Made by a program: the position numbers and the translations under genes | DNA from: Gymnorhina tibicen | Lineage: Eukaryota > Chordata > Aves > Passeriformes > Artamidae | Length of the DNA: 64,000 nt | Assembly (NCBI GenBank): GCA_013399875.1 | Contig: VXAZ01008108.1 | Coordinates: 18,985 to 82,984, forward strand | Direction: 5' to 3' | The notes under the pieces: generated by a model | Told to the model about the DNA's origin: nothing | The model's input: only the letters and a program-made list of their open reading frames with translations | The model's database searches: none | Shown: positions 14,481 to 28,184 of the stretch, one piece after another | How the letters are laid out: every line of letters begins with the position of its first letter | Position numbering within the stretch: the stretch's first letter is position 1

Positions 14481-15619
14481 ATTATCTTTTCTTATATGGT
14501 GATTTGCTAGAAAGTTCTAGTATGTGGTTTTTAAGATCCCAATGTCAGTAAATCCTGCCATGTTGCACCTCTACACTGTACACACAAATGGTGTTTTTCT
14601 TCAATAAACCCATAAAAATAACAATTACACCCAGCTGATTTGCTATTAGCAATAGTATTCTTTTCCAATATGGTGTCATTTCACCTTTCTGCCTTCACGT
14701 TACCTCCTCAAAAACTGTGCTGGCTCCTGTGCTTTGCTCAGAGGAGTGCAAGAAAAGTGAAAGGGGAGCAGTAGAAAGAACACCTTTGATTGTTATTCCC
14801 TCTTGCTTCAGCGGCTACACTCATGAGTAAATGCTGTGTATCTAACTGCAAATTGTTTGCGGTGGTACATGAGGCAAGCTGCAATACAGCTAACCTAGGA
14901 TCCACATTTCCAGTTGAATTTTTGAGGGGTGGGGGGAGAAGTACCAAGGAATCTTATTCCAAACCACAACAGTAGGAGGATCTTTACTATTTATGTTATT
15001 TGGAATAGGTTTGAAATTACACCAAGTAGGTTTGTAATCATAAATTATTATTAACAATTTATTAGTGATTCTGGATGGCTAGCTGGAAATACCTTAAAGC
15101 AGAAGCTACTGAGCTCTTTGTTCAGAAAGGAACACCCAAATTCACAGCTGATTTTTCAAACCCTAACCTAGGTCTTGCTGTAATAGTTTGAGACTAGCCT
15201 ATATGCACACATTTGTGTGGCTTTGAGGCAATTGTGTGGTAGACTGCTCATAACTATCCTGCCTTTTTCTTTCCTAAAATCCACACTACCAGTAAAAGAA
15301 AACACTTGACACTCAAACTGGAATTGTTTGTGATCATGATGCAGGGAAGTTAATTAACCTCTGTAGCTTTCAAGCACAAGATGCAATAAACCCATTGCAA
15401 TCTTGAGAAATGCATAAACTTCTGCATATTTTCCTTTTAAGCTCTCTAATATCTGTTTCAGAATTAAGTATTAACTTTAACAAGTTCCCCTTAATCATTC
15501 ATCAGGAAACAGAAAATGAAAGAGTTCTCATTCCCAGAATAAAGGGGCAGGGAAGGAGCACACACATAAGTGAACTTCATTTTAGTTTTTACACCTAGCA
15601 AACTGCGAGTTTGATATAT
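14481..15619. other. No gene seen
   Basis: Two short opposed open frames (14738-14947 minus, 14790-14975 plus) overlap and look like chance. There is a G-run at about 14927-14937. No RNA gene or repeat was recognised. Confidence 0.55.
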
Positions 15620-15720
15620 CACTTAGCAGAGGTTAATGCTAACTGTCATTGGAATGAGCTGATGAATCAATTATTAATATAGTCAGTGTTTGCAAATTAA
15701 ATTTCATGGTAAAATATAAT
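15620..15720. promoter_or_regulatory. Candidate homeodomain/TALE-type regulatory cluster
   Basis: Within about 100 bases there are a CTGTCA MEIS-like site, a GGAATG TEAD-like site, a TGATGAATCAATTA string resembling a PBX/HOX composite near 15660, and TGCAAATTAA near 15690. The motifs are visible in the sequence; regulatory function is inference. Confidence 0.25.
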
Positions 15721-18699
15721 TTGAAGGACTTTGTAAGTTGGTCAAATTTGATTTTCTCATAAGGAAAAAAAAACCAAACCAAAATAAGTTGGAAGTGGGC
15801 TTCTAACTATTTTTCAGTATTGTCTAAGTTTCCTCCCTTTTTTATTACAAGTTCAAAAAATAAGTGCAATACAATTTATCTCAATCTGCTTCATATTTTT
15901 TAAGCAAAACAATATGTTCAAAAGAGTAAATAAAACCAAATTTTCGTTCATTGATATAGCAATGAGATTACACATCTTAGTTAATTTATATGGTAGACAG
16001 GTTTATAACTGCTAAACTAGCATCATGTTTTACAACAATTATTTTAAAAAAATCTTACAAAAGTGTGCAGTAAATTTAAGCACTTTCTAAAGCTGTCTTC
16101 AAAGGTTCTCACTCCTTATCAGATATTCAATAAATCCTGTGTTGCAATAGTAAGTGCTTACATCATGCCAAAGACTATTTTAATTGTTCAATGTGGATAT
16201 TAAATGCCAGGTGAACATTGATTTTTTTATTTTTTATGGTTTTATTCATTGCAGCTTTTAGCCTTTTTGTTACTGAAGTTATTTCATTTACTAGCCAAAC
16301 TTAGATTATTAATACTGACAAACTATGTCTAAGCCTGATGGTTCTGGTCCTGTTCTCGAGAAAAATATAGTAAAATTTGTTGCTCAGTTACATAAACTAC
16401 AACATCTATATGGCTATTTTAAGACTTAGAATATTAGGTAGTTACTCTCTATAATTTTATAATTCTTATGAGTAAAATATAGGGAGGAATTAGTCATGCC
16501 AAATCATAGAGGACACTGCAGATAAAAATTTCTTGCAGCCCCTGATGCTTGATGAGAGCTCCGTGGTGCAGTACTATAAGACCCACCATACTTCTAATCC
16601 CAGCCTGCAAGAGTGTCCCTGAATCCTAAAAGTACAGCAAGCAGCAACTTCAGTTAGCTATTCTAGGTATTCTCATAGCCTGAGGTTTCTGCCTAGGACA
16701 TAGGACACAGACATAATGTAGATGGGCTTTCACATTTATTAAAATTGTAAAGAAACATCAAACTAAATACTGGGCTGTTTCAGAGGTTGTTGACACAATT
16801 GGCTGCTAGTAGGTCTGGTGTATGGTATCTCTGTGAGATAAAATCTTTCCTTCTTGCACTTCCCAAAGATAAGAACAACTGCATGTCTTCTTCTGGGGGC
16901 ATGTTTGTCACAACTAGGTAAGAGAGATGTAGCACAGTGTATGTCTTTTCTTCCTCATTTTGGCTTCCTTCTCTACTGCAAAGTGATAGGTCTAACTTTC
17001 TTGTATGCTAAAGGAATCATTATCTCAGCAACACCGCAGGCTGTGTGTGTGAACAGCAGGTTTTTCTTTTGTCGCACTGTTGAAATGAAATGCAACAGTT
17101 TCCTTTGTTCAGAATATTTTCTGTATGGTTTTGCCTATCTTTTTTTACATCACTCCCTTCTAGAACTTCTGGGTCATGAAGCCTAAAAAAGGGCACTACC
17201 ATCTCAGCGAGGTTCTGGCAACCACAGCAGGAACTACAGCACAGCAACTAATTGTGCCTTCTCAATCAATACCAGCATTACTCAAGGATCCATTTAAACT
17301 GATGTTCTCTTTCTTTCCCTTTGAAAGGCAGAAAACGTTTCCCCTCACCTGGAAATCCTCAGTCACCGTAGAAATAGTGCTTGCATGCCCTAGTGATTGG
17401 GAGCACTGGGACATAAAGGGGCTGCTTTCATATACAGAGTGAGGCTCCCAGGTGCAGCTATGGGGAGCTCTGGTGATGGCAGGGATGAACTTCTCCCTTT
17501 GAGTTATTCTCTTATAAACTTTCACTCAAGGAAAGAAACCGCAAGTAGGGATATATGAAATATTATATTTCTAGAAAAGGTCTGATCTAAGGACCAGTGG
17601 AGTTAGTGGGAATCTTTCCAATAATTCTTGTATGTTTTGAATCATACTATAAATGCTTTCACCCAGGAATGTGACTCGGAAGTGGATCCTACAGATGATC
17701 CAGGGTCATCAAGACAACTTGATTCAGTGAAAAATTATGTGAGGGCCTAGAACACTTTGATGTCCTTGTCATTAACTTTTACTCCACACAGACAAACCTT
17801 TTGCCTTATGAATGACACGAGAAAAATATTACCCTGGAGAATAAGGCTTGAGAGGATAAAATTTAAACAGATTTGTTTTCCTGTCATGAACTACTGTATT
17901 GTTCTGCCTGTGCAGGATCCAGACTTCGGTGTGCAGCTGTCACTGAGAATCTTTCCCTGTCCATTCTCCTTAGTTAGTTATGAGGCTTTTTATAGTCTTA
18001 GAACTTACTTATCAGTCCTGAGTGTGTACTTGGGCTACACTCTGTAATACAATTTACTCTTTCAGTTACTATATTTCTATACGAGAAACAGCAATGAATG
18101 AACATGAAACTGTCTATTAGGTGGGATCAAAAGCACTGGGCATCATCAGGAAATAAGGTAAGAATGAAATGAAAACATTTCTTAGGGGCAGATAAAATGG
18201 CTTACAGAGGTTTCACACATTAATCCAGTCAACCAGCACTGTGCCTACTGGAACCTCGGCAGTGTAGTTTGATAGGTTAAAGTAACAAGAACACTGATAT
18301 ATATTTCTATCATTATTTAGGCCACTTAAACTGTTTTATCTCAGGAAGAATTCCTAATCCCTCAAATTCTGAACATAATATAATAAAGCTTAACTTAAGT
18401 TCTGCTGGGAAAGTGCCTGCCCTGATACCTATAAAATCTCATACATTAATGTTCCCATATATTTCTAAGGCAAATATAAGCAAAATAATCCATTAGTATT
18501 CAAAGAGGGAAATGTAATTAGAAATAAAAATGTAAGATAATCACATCCACCTTCCCAGAAAGAGATTTACATTAAAGAACAAGATAAAAATGTTTGCTCT
18601 TAAAGATTTTTGCTAGGTAATTTCTAACAGGGCAGACATCTCCTCCTCTTGTCTCACACAGCTGTCCAAAACCAAGTAAGGGCTATATTTATGTTCAGT
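15721..18699. other. No gene seen; AT-rich to about 16.5 kb
   Basis: Positions 15,720-16,480 are strongly AT-rich, with short A/C-rich runs near 15,765-15,785 of the avian low-complexity type. From 16.5 to 18.7 kb the composition is ordinary. Several 60-110-codon frames overlap on both strands near 16.85-17.5 kb without recognisable domains. Confidence 0.5.
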
Positions 18700-18990
18700 T
18701 CTGAATTTCTGAACTTGTGTTGTCATTCAGAGCTCTTCTAAGATAAAATACATCATCATTTACTCTATTAGAAAATAAATGTATGGATGTATTATGGAAT
18801 TTGCATTCCATTACCTTGGTTTGCATGCCATAAAACATTTATTACACCCTTGGGCTACAGTCTTAATAATGACTGGGTGAAATGCACTAATGTGGTCTTG
18901 GCCTTGCTATAGAACAGAAGATTAATGCTCTTTGATGTCACCCAGCTAATAGTTGTGCTCGCCAATTTGTCCCTTCAAAAGACATTACAG
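18700..18990. promoter_or_regulatory. Candidate enhancer: paired POU motifs over a TEAD-like palindrome
   Basis: A perfect octamer ATTTGCAT (18799-18806) sits inside the inverted repeat TGGAAT...ATTCCA (18795-18800 and 18805-18810), whose right arm gives a CATTCC TEAD-type core. A second octamer-like GTTTGCAT follows at 18819-18826, exactly 20 bases after the first, about two helical turns. The motif arrangement is observed. Factor binding and enhancer activity are inferred. Confidence 0.3.
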
Positions 18991-19694
18991 TCCCACAGAC
19001 AATCCCTGTAAGACTAAAGCTAGCAAAAAAATGTTCAAACTAAACCACAAGCTGAAGCCCAGTTAACCAAATAAGCATTACATTAGATTTTCATCTCTAA
19101 AATAAAGGTATGTAAGCCTCCTTCAGTAAGTGAAGAAAGATTTTCCACGTTTTATTTCATCCTCTCCTTTTCCGATTATATCCTGCTGACATCAAGTTGA
19201 GAAAAAGCCATCAATATTTTCTTATGTTTTATGGCAGATACAAAATAACATTTTAGTTAAGGTCCTGAAAGGCATATATCAATACTTTCTACAGTCCCAA
19301 GCCTCTCAGCCTTTCTCATGTAATAAATTTCACATGCCTCTGATAAAACGATTGAATTTTTGCCTACCTGCTCTTCTTTAGAGAGAGGACGAAGACGTTG
19401 TCCCTTTAACCTTAAGAGATAACTGTGATATTTTTAAACTTTTTTACACAATGCATTGGTAATATTCACGTAGCTTATAAAGAACCCCAAAACACTTAAT
19501 GCAATTAAACTAGCCAGTCATACCGGCAAAATTTTCAGTCTTGTCAGTCTTAATGAATTGAGCTGTGGATCAATATTTGGATGACAAACATAAGGGGAAA
19601 ACTGTAAGGACGAGCCTTGTGCTTCGAGCCCCTGTCCTAGTAGTTGAGGGGATGTCTATGCTGCTGGATGTATCCACCTTCTGATGATCATAAA
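18991..19694. other. No gene seen; AT-rich with scattered CpGs
   Basis: No open frame of note. Several isolated CpGs occur in otherwise AT-rich sequence near 19,380-19,630. CpGs are usually lost from neutral DNA, so this weakly hints at constraint. Otherwise featureless. Confidence 0.45.
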
Positions 19695-19800
19695 TTGAGA
19701 AAGAGCCGGCCCAGTTCACATCTGATGTAAATCGACATCGTTATTTTGAAAGCAGTGCAGTGACAATGACTTACACCAGCTGAGTATTTTGACAAGACTG
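19695..19800. mobile_element. Imperfect palindrome resembling an old MITE-like amniote repeat
   Basis: The arms at 19717-19733 and 19768-19784 are inverted copies matching at about 13 of 17 positions. Both arms carry the CTGRTGTAARTC core, and a GGCCCAG string lies on the left flank. This layout resembles the palindromic MITE-like repeats described from crocodilians and other sauropsids (Chompy-type), recalled from general knowledge and not searched. The copy is degraded, so it is old. It could alternatively be a fortuitous hairpin in a regulatory element. Confidence 0.45.
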
Positions 19801-22800
19801 TATTATTTGTCACACTGTCTGTGTTCCAGTCTGGAGATCTAGCACTATGCCCATCTGAATTTTCCACATAGTTTTAACACAGGATTTTTCTCCTGCTGCA
19901 ATTTCATGTTTTGACTAAAATGGTTTTGGAATGTCCTTTTCAACTGAAAACTATCTGCTGGTATTTCCAACTGGAGATCACTGTGCTTCTGGGGTGAAGG
20001 AAGCCTCTATCTATTTGAAGCAAAGCTGTTTGTAATCACATAATGTAAAGCACTAGATATATAATCAGCATGTGCTATATTAAAATCCTTTCAAAGCTCT
20101 AGATATTGACTGACAGGCTACCCAACAGCATGCTTATATAGCATAAAAATTTTACAAAGCAAAAACACTGAAGTAGTGGCCATAAAGCAATCCTTTGCAA
20201 GCAGTTGTGATTAACATAGCAGATGAGCCAAAGTGAACATCTTTTTCCTTTTTGCTTTCATATGGTGAGAGAAAGCACAGTCTGTTTTAAAAAATCCCAA
20301 TGCACAGGGAATAGAGCAACACAGAGAGGAGATTAAGACTCTACAGTAAATTTTGATAAATAGATTATAAAAAAAGAGTGACAAATTGATGTTTGTTGAA
20401 TAGCAGATGGAAAATGTCTCTTTATAAGTACAGCTCTGCCAACCTAACAGTGGTCCTGAAAATGAGATGTCAAGGAAATAATCCAGATTGTAATTTTTTC
20501 CAGCACCTCTTCTGAAGCAAAAAGTTTTAACACTCCTCTAACTACATGGCAGGTCTTACGTTGCTGTTTGTGTATATCGTACGTGTTGGACATATGATTA
20601 TGGAAAATCAAGTGTTAGTAGTAGGAATAGATATCAGTACATTTATTTAGATTATTAGTTTTAAAGGAGTGTTGTTACAAATCTCCAAAGGCCTGTGTAG
20701 AACTTTAGTCGTTATGTGTGAATAAGCAGTTCTGTTCTAAACTTAAAAGTTTTGCGTTACAAAGGTACTATCTTCACTTCAAACCCCAAAGACTGAAGTA
20801 AAATATAACAGGATGAGCCATATAGATTTGGGGACCTAATATGGGGAATAATACAATGTTTAGTTAAACAGTAGGGAAGTTTAGTATCTAAATGCCAAGG
20901 GTTTTTAGTTATCTGTCTAGAACCACTTTCCTCTCCCCTTTTCAAAATGTCAAATCACCTGTAATGATCACAAGACATTTGGACTGCAGTCTTAGAAAAG
21001 CCTCCACCAGCACTGGTGCACAGGTCCATGCAGTACCATAACACATTTATTTCAAAGCCAACTTCAAGCAAATTGCAAGTGCCACTTCTTCTGCCTGGTT
21101 GGATTTGTGATTTAAGTCTCTCATTTAAGTCCTGGTTAAACCTGCATCTCCTCCACTTGAGCTCTGGTGAGCTCAGGCTCTGGTGTCTTTGTGTTTGGAA
21201 GCTGCCAAACTGTCTCTATAACTGTTGTAAGGAAAAATAAAGATATTCCACGCTTCCAGGTACAAAGTTAGGCTGATCTCTTCATGTTTTTCTCCCATAC
21301 ATATCTCTCACATGGAGCATATCCTTCTTGGCAACTGTATTTACGCTGGCTTCTGGCTGTGTTGCTATTTTCCCTTTGGCTGACAGGCAGATCAGAAATT
21401 CTGCTGGTGTGCACTTAACCTAGCAATGCCTTGTTGTAGAGCCCAAAACACAGAGGCCAGGCCTGTTCTGCTCCTCTCTGCAAACCTTTCCTGGCTTGGC
21501 AGCCTGATGTGACTGCTGTTTGTGTGAGCTTGCCATATCACACTTGGAATCACCAAACATCAACCCCATGAGAAGCTGATAATTGCTTTCATCCCAGAGC
21601 TTGGTGTGTAACACACGGTATCACTGTCAACCTTGATTCCCCTCTCACCTTGCACAGATACCTTTCTCAAACAGTGAAATATCTCTGTAAGACCCAGTTT
21701 AGCCATTAGAACACTACTAGTAAACCAGCTTAAGATCTTGAATCAAGAAGTGCCAGAACAGAAAACAAAATATTGCTTGGTAGCTCCTACCTCCTTAGGA
21801 CTTCTGTATACTTCTCTAGAGTAGTTTTCACTAGGACCTATTTCTCTAAATCAGAAAACAGAGCATCTAAAATGTTCTTACCTTCTCCACCAACACCCAA
21901 AACTGTATGTTATGGTTAGTCCTTACAGTTATTTCCATTAGACTCTTGCTACTCAGTAAGACAGATACTTGTTTATCTCTTAAATTTTGCATTTCACTGT
22001 ATGGCCACTAAGTCTGCTTCAAAACTATCACTGAATTTTCTTTTTTACCATTATATTTTTTCATTTATACACACAGAATTCTGGCAGAGTAAAAAGAAAA
22101 AAGGTAGAATTTTCCAAGGTGTCCATGTTGAGACATCTACAGCCTTGACTTCCTTCTATCTTTGGCTTTTTACAAAAAGGACCTAAATTTTAAAGTACAA
22201 CTCCAGTCAATACCAAGTACAGTTTGAACTGGCCAGTGTTTTGTGCTGATCACTTGTAGCTCAAGGAATAACACAGCCGGCAACTCCCTCTAAAGTCTTA
22301 AAGTGACTTGTTCAGGATCATAAAGAATATTCATTGGCAGAAGAAAGATAAGCTTCAGTTCTTAACAGTGGTGTTTAGTGGTGTTAGCCATAACTGCTTT
22401 TTTTCACATTTTAACTAGAGTAGGAGATGAAGTAAGAATCTTACCACACACCAGGTTCGTTGTCTGTACTGACCTGGGCACAGCATCCAATCTGTGCTCT
22501 GAGTAGTTCAGTAGTTTTATGGAATAAATAGGATGCTTCATGGTGTACATGACAAAGGAACCAAAATAAGACTATGTGGCTAGTTTGGTTCTTGTTACCT
22601 AAATCTTGACTGACACACAGAACTATTAAAATATTACTTTATTGTTCCCCATTTAAAGTAAGCAATACTTAAAGCATAACTGCTAGCTTATTTTCAAAGG
22701 ATTTTAGATTATTAGATTTATGCACAGACATCTAGCATTTAAATTGTCAAGTAGTTGCCAAAGAAGGGCTATTGACCTCTCTCTGTATTAGTCCTTAGAA

Positions 22801-25340
22801 AGGAATTAGAGACAAACTTCATCTAAGAGTTTCACAGACAGCTGCTGACAGGGGAAGAGATTGAGACCCAATATTGGGCTTAGTTTCCAGGATGTGAACT
22901 GCAGGAATAAGCTCCTGTGAAACTAGCCTCTTGGCCATGCCTTTATACCCCTGCTCCTTCCACAGTTCAATCCCCTCTGTCTTCCATCTGCCATTCTGAG
23001 CCCACAGCAGCTGCAGAGAAATCATTGCTTGTCATTTGTGCTTGGGTCAGAAGCAGGTGTCAGTGCTGATAGCCTGGGTGGCTCTTCTGGCACAGAAGGC
23101 ATGAAGGGGGTGTGGGATGCACGTTATACTTTGCGCAGTGAGCAGAAACCAAACCAAGTGGCCGTTCTGGAAGCATGCACTTCATAATCCTGTTTTGCTT
23201 GTGTCCCAAAGGTGAAAAACAGTATGCCCACTGTAACTGTAGGGTCTAATACGATGTACAAAGATGGCATAGTAAAGCTTTCACAATTAAATTCCTACAT
23301 CTCACGTATGGAGTCTGCTGCTACTTTTAGTCAGCTCTGAAGAACCTGGTCTTAAAATCCTCTTGTTTCTACTTTCCCACTATGGTGCTACCAGATGGTA
23401 GGATTTCAAATCTCTTCTTTTAGCTTGACGAACTGCAATGATTTGGGTAAATAACTGTTTTAAAAAATCTTATTTTTCACGAGAAATTATTTAATTTCAC
23501 TTATATGCTGCCATTTTTAACATCCGAAGTGTTGTGCTGTTGATGACTTAGTTCTTTTCTGTCGTATATTGTAATACCTTCAATGTCGTCAATGTAAATC
23601 AGTTAATCAAATTTTTAAAAATTGCATTCATATTACAGGTTTTATTGTATCCAAGAATAAGTACATGCTTTGCATGAGAAAAAATCTGTCCAGCATTCAT
23701 TTGTTGCTTGAAAACAGGAAATTCTAGCAGAAGTATGGCTTACTCAAATTTTTATGCTTTGGCTGTCTCAAGGAAAGTACTACAGCTCTTATGGCATCGC
23801 TCAGTCTAAAAATAGTAGCCTGTTACCTATTCATAGCGAGTAATGATCCTCTGTGATCACTAACCTTGCTTTTCAGTGCAAGTGCTGACTTGGCCACAGC
23901 CCAGTATGTTAATAGTAGTACCACTGTTTAAACTGGGGGAGGAAATCTGTTTCTTGAGTGCCTGTGTTTGACATAGCCCTTAGTTTAGTAGCCATTGAAT
24001 TCAAGGAGCCTCCTGCATGTTGAAAAAGTCAAAAAGGGGTAAATAAAACCATTTGCTATATGGCTATCTTCTACTAATAAATTCCTGGATACTGGAATCA
24101 CTGCTGGCAGGTCAGTGTGCATCTTGCTTGCAGCCAGCCAGTTAGCCCATTCTTCCAGGTGGTAGGTGATGTCCTGTGTACTTTGCAGATCATAATGTAA
24201 AAATTTAATGGGCAGATTCTGAGAAAGTGTGAGTGTTTTTAGGAGAGACATATATCAAAATTCTCAGGTGTATTTTAATTCTTCCGAACAGAATTTGGAG
24301 ATACCTATCAGTTACCTTTTTTCTAAAGACAGATAGCAGTTACCCAGTGTGGTTGAAAAAAAGGCAATGGCTCATTAACCAAGTTTTCAACACTTTTCTA
24401 TAGAATTATAAGACATGGGTTACCTCTCGCAGGTGTTCAGGATATACATTCAAAAATCCATCTTCTGCAATGGGTAACAGCTGGTACAGCTGCCTTATAT
24501 CAATCTTGTGGTAAACCTGACAGAAATCAAACTCAGAAACTGAAGAAGAGGGATTTTGCTGCAAGGCACAAGTGCATGCAGTTCATTATTTTAGGAAGTC
24601 ATGTATACTTTGCTCATTTCAGACCAAAATGCATAACGGTTATATCTTTCAAATGCTCTTTGTACAATTAATTACAAGATGTTCTTGGCTTGCCTGGGTA
24701 TTTGGTAGGAAGGGTATGGTTGATCTTTGCTGAGGCAAGTCTTTTCCCTCCAATAAATCTTAAAGAATGTTATGGGATGATTTTTTTAGTAGGCCCTTTC
24801 TTATGGGAAACTCTACAGGAGGGCGTTCTGTGCAGCTCTTTTATTTGTTATGTATGCGAGAACATTTGAGACCATAAGTGGACTTACAATTGTGCAGGTG
24901 GCACCCAGCTGTCTTTCTCTCCTATCACTCCGGAAGCTTTAATCTCTTCATTCTTGTAGAACCAGACTGCTTGGGAGGCTAAAAGGCAAGTTGGACCAAT
25001 CTCAATTGAGATAAAGTGCAATTTGTGTGGATGGGGGGATGTTCCTGATGATGGTTGCTGACAGGGCAAATGTTCTATCTGTTTTAAAGAAGCATGACCA
25101 CATTTTTATTTTTATCTGGTAAAGCCAGTATGTTATTCTGACTTTCTGTACCTCTTTCAGTATTATCAACTTCCTTGCCCAGGACACTGAAAAAAAATTA
25201 GAACACTGGTACCTCAAACTGCAGTCTATGATAGCCTGTGATCTCATGGCAGGCTTCTCATTCTATTCTAAAGTCTTGCAGAAGAGAACATCCAGGGAAA
25301 CCTAAAAGTTGTCATAGTGACTGTCAGTTTCTAAATCATC
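19801..25340. other. No gene seen
   Basis: This is ordinary AT-rich DNA with only short open frames (60-90 codons) and no recognisable domains. Small items include a GTGGTGTTA-type local duplication near 22,365-22,385. No LINE, LTR, CpG cluster or RNA gene was recognised. Confidence 0.5.
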
Positions 25341-25394
25341 TAGATGAAAAAGGAAACCTAAATGAAAAGTGAACCCATCACCTAAATGAAAAGT
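25341..25394. repeat. Short direct repeat, 14-bp unit, 24-bp period
   Basis: CCTAAATGAAAAGT is present at 25357-25370 and 25381-25394. A degenerate relative (TAGATGAAAA) at 25341 suggests a three-unit local duplication. Confidence 0.65.
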
Positions 25395-28184
25395 TAAATT
25401 TTTTTGAATATGTAAGACCTTAGTAAGCTCCATCCATATTGCAGTGAGGAAGGCTGAAAACTGCTGGAAGCATGACAAATCATTGTTAAATAGATCTTAG
25501 TTTTCAAACTGACTCTTGTTTGGGATATGTAGTCAATTTTGAGCAAGTAAAACTCAGACTTAATCTCTACCGTAGTCTGTGAAGAGCTAGTGATTCAGAA
25601 AAGCTGTCTGCCCATAGGCTTTTATTGGTGCAAGCATATGTAGAACCATAAGCAATGTGTTTATATATATTAAAAATCAGGAAAGGAATTGCTAGAGTTC
25701 AAGGAAAAGCATGACAGGACAAGAAGCCCTTTTCCTGCCTGGCATGTTCCTCCATTGCAAATAATCGGTTGATGATATGTGCAACAAAGAAAGAATCACT
25801 GCATGAAAAACTGCAGCCTCTCCCAGTTATTGCTTTGCTCACACTTCCTGCCAGAACAAGGGAATAAAAGCTTTCAATTTGATGTTGATGCTATTTCCTT
25901 GAATGGTTTTGTTAAAGTGCTGAACGCACAGTTTGTTTGCTAGCAACCTCTGGATTTACGAGTTGCCAGTCCTGGAGACGTTACTGTTTGTCATGCATTT
26001 TCCTCCTGATTTCCCTTCTTTATCCTCCTGCCTTCAAACCTTTTTAAAGTCTTTCCACTGCTGATACTCACTCTGATGCTAACTGGTAGTAATAGAGGGC
26101 TGTGCAGCTGTGGCACTGTAGCTTCCCTGGATAATGCTGACCGCAGACTTAGCAGCATGTGCCAGCTCAGCACATCTTGATAACTCATAATCCCTACCAT
26201 AGGTTTTTATAGTTTGTCTGGTCTACTGTAAATCTCTAACTCTCTGTCATCGACAGAGCTCTTGACCTGATTCATAGGCACCAGGAATTAAGCTCCTGTC
26301 ACACTCTGTTAGAAGATGACACCGTTTATACTGTGATATTATGCAAACAAAAATAGATGCTCTTGAATATATTGAATCATAGAACAGCATCAAAGGTCAT
26401 GTTATTATTTTGAATCTTATTAATTAAGCAAACTAACTAAAAAGAGGGAGAAAAAAAAAGAACAAAAACCAAACCTGTGTACTAGCCAGCACATTGAAGT
26501 ACAGGCAGGTTATCTGATCTTTTCTACTAACACATCTGTAATTTGGGATAATCTTGTGCCTAATAAGAAAAATATGTACATTACTAAAAAGAAATAATTC
26601 TGTGGAGTTGTTTCCCCCCTCTGTCTCACTGTGAACGTATAAGATAGTCCTCAGTCCTATTGCAGTTTACATTGTTTCTCAGCTATGGAAAGATTCTGTC
26701 CCTCTAAGAAAAAAGGACCTCAAAAGTGTTTAAAAAAAGAAAGAAAGAAATCAAATCACTTTTGACATTTTGATGCAGCAGAAATTATATAGGTTGTGCT
26801 GTAAAAAGGAGCCCAGTCCAATTCTGTCTAGTTCCTCATTAAAGATCAATTTGTCTAGTAATGAGGACCCTGGACAGGGTACCAAAATACCGGAATTTTA
26901 TTCTAGATCAGATCCTGGCTTTTCATAGGACTTTTGCACTGAGGCTTCAGTTCCTTGTGCATTTGATTTTTACTGCATCATTTCTAAGTTTGGCCCATTC
27001 TCAGTGTAAGGTCCCAGAAGACTGTTCAGTCCAGCTGGCTAGTGGAATCTCTGATTGCAGGTGGAGGAGCAGGATGCTATAATAAAGCAAACTTGATCCT
27101 TGGTGGCTCTAAATAACACAGAATGATGAAATTTCTTTGAAAAAAAAAATTTTAAAATGCATGACATAACTTCTATTTGGTCATTGCAAACATTTTGCCT
27201 TTGTTAACTGAACAAATATAGAGGTTTTTAATGGAGAAAGTAAAGTGGTTTAGATTGTGATACATGATATAGTAAGAAATTGATTTTCATGGAAATTTTT
27301 TTGTATTTTTACTTCTCAGATTTGCCAGCATGGAATAATTTGATAATTAATAGATTCTTTGATTTCATAAGGCTAACTAAATATTGCTTGGTATACAAGC
27401 ATGATTCAATGAAAGAAACTTTGTTTGAATGAGTTCAAGTTTCTTTTTGAGAATTATACCAGTTCCTATTCTGCATTTTTTGGTAAATGGTGACGAAATT
27501 GTTTCTCCAGCTGTATTTTCCTGAAAAAATATGTCTGACTGACCCACTTAAAACAAGAACATGTAAATGCTCAGAAATGTATTATTATTTCAGACAGTTC
27601 CCAGTCTCCCTAACTCGATCAGCTTCATGATCAGATTTCCAAATTGTGAAAATCTGATGAGTAACAAAGTAATCACAGAGGAACAGAATAATATTGTGTT
27701 TGTAAGAGAGGAGACTACACAAAGACCAGGTTACACCACCTCTGCCGCAGGTAACTCCTGACTATATCAGTAGCTGTCATCTGAAAGCTGGTTTGTGAAG
27801 CAAGTTGGTTATTCCAGCTCACGTGCAGAGGAGGTGGCAGAGAAGGGAGCAAATACCTCACGATACATCCATTCTCCTTCAGGCAAGTTCAGTGCAGTTA
27901 GTAAGGAATGAATGGGCCCATGCCAGCTCCTTGGAGGACTTTTTCCCTTTTGTTGATCATAGAAGGGCACTGGCACACAGAATAGTGAGCACTGTGTCTT
28001 CCCCTGTTTATTGTGTTGTCAGTCTGGGATCTCAATTACTACAGATGAGGATTCAGCTTCTTTTAGTCATGTTAAGTTCACTTGAGGTTTGTTTTCCCCC
28101 TTGAATTGTAGAGGTCCATATTGTCATTAAAATAACTTTATTGAAAATTTAGCCCCATTTGACCTCATAGACATATTATTCTCA
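25395..28184. other. No gene seen; one weak exon-like segment
   Basis: Mostly AT-rich. A short GAAA run lies near 26,735-26,750. The segment 27594-27750 has an open frame between a TTATTTCAG acceptor-like end and a CCGCAG/GTAACT donor-like start. That is common by chance in this much sequence. Positions 27,100-27,560 are especially AT-rich. Confidence 0.45.

Noticed and set aside
26370..26410. AATCATAGAACAG string reminiscent of a CR1 3' end
   Set aside because: Similarity covers only about 30 bases and does not continue into the CR1 body.
27594..27750. Exon-like segment with a good donor
   Set aside because: A single isolated segment; acceptor and donor matches of this quality are frequent by chance.
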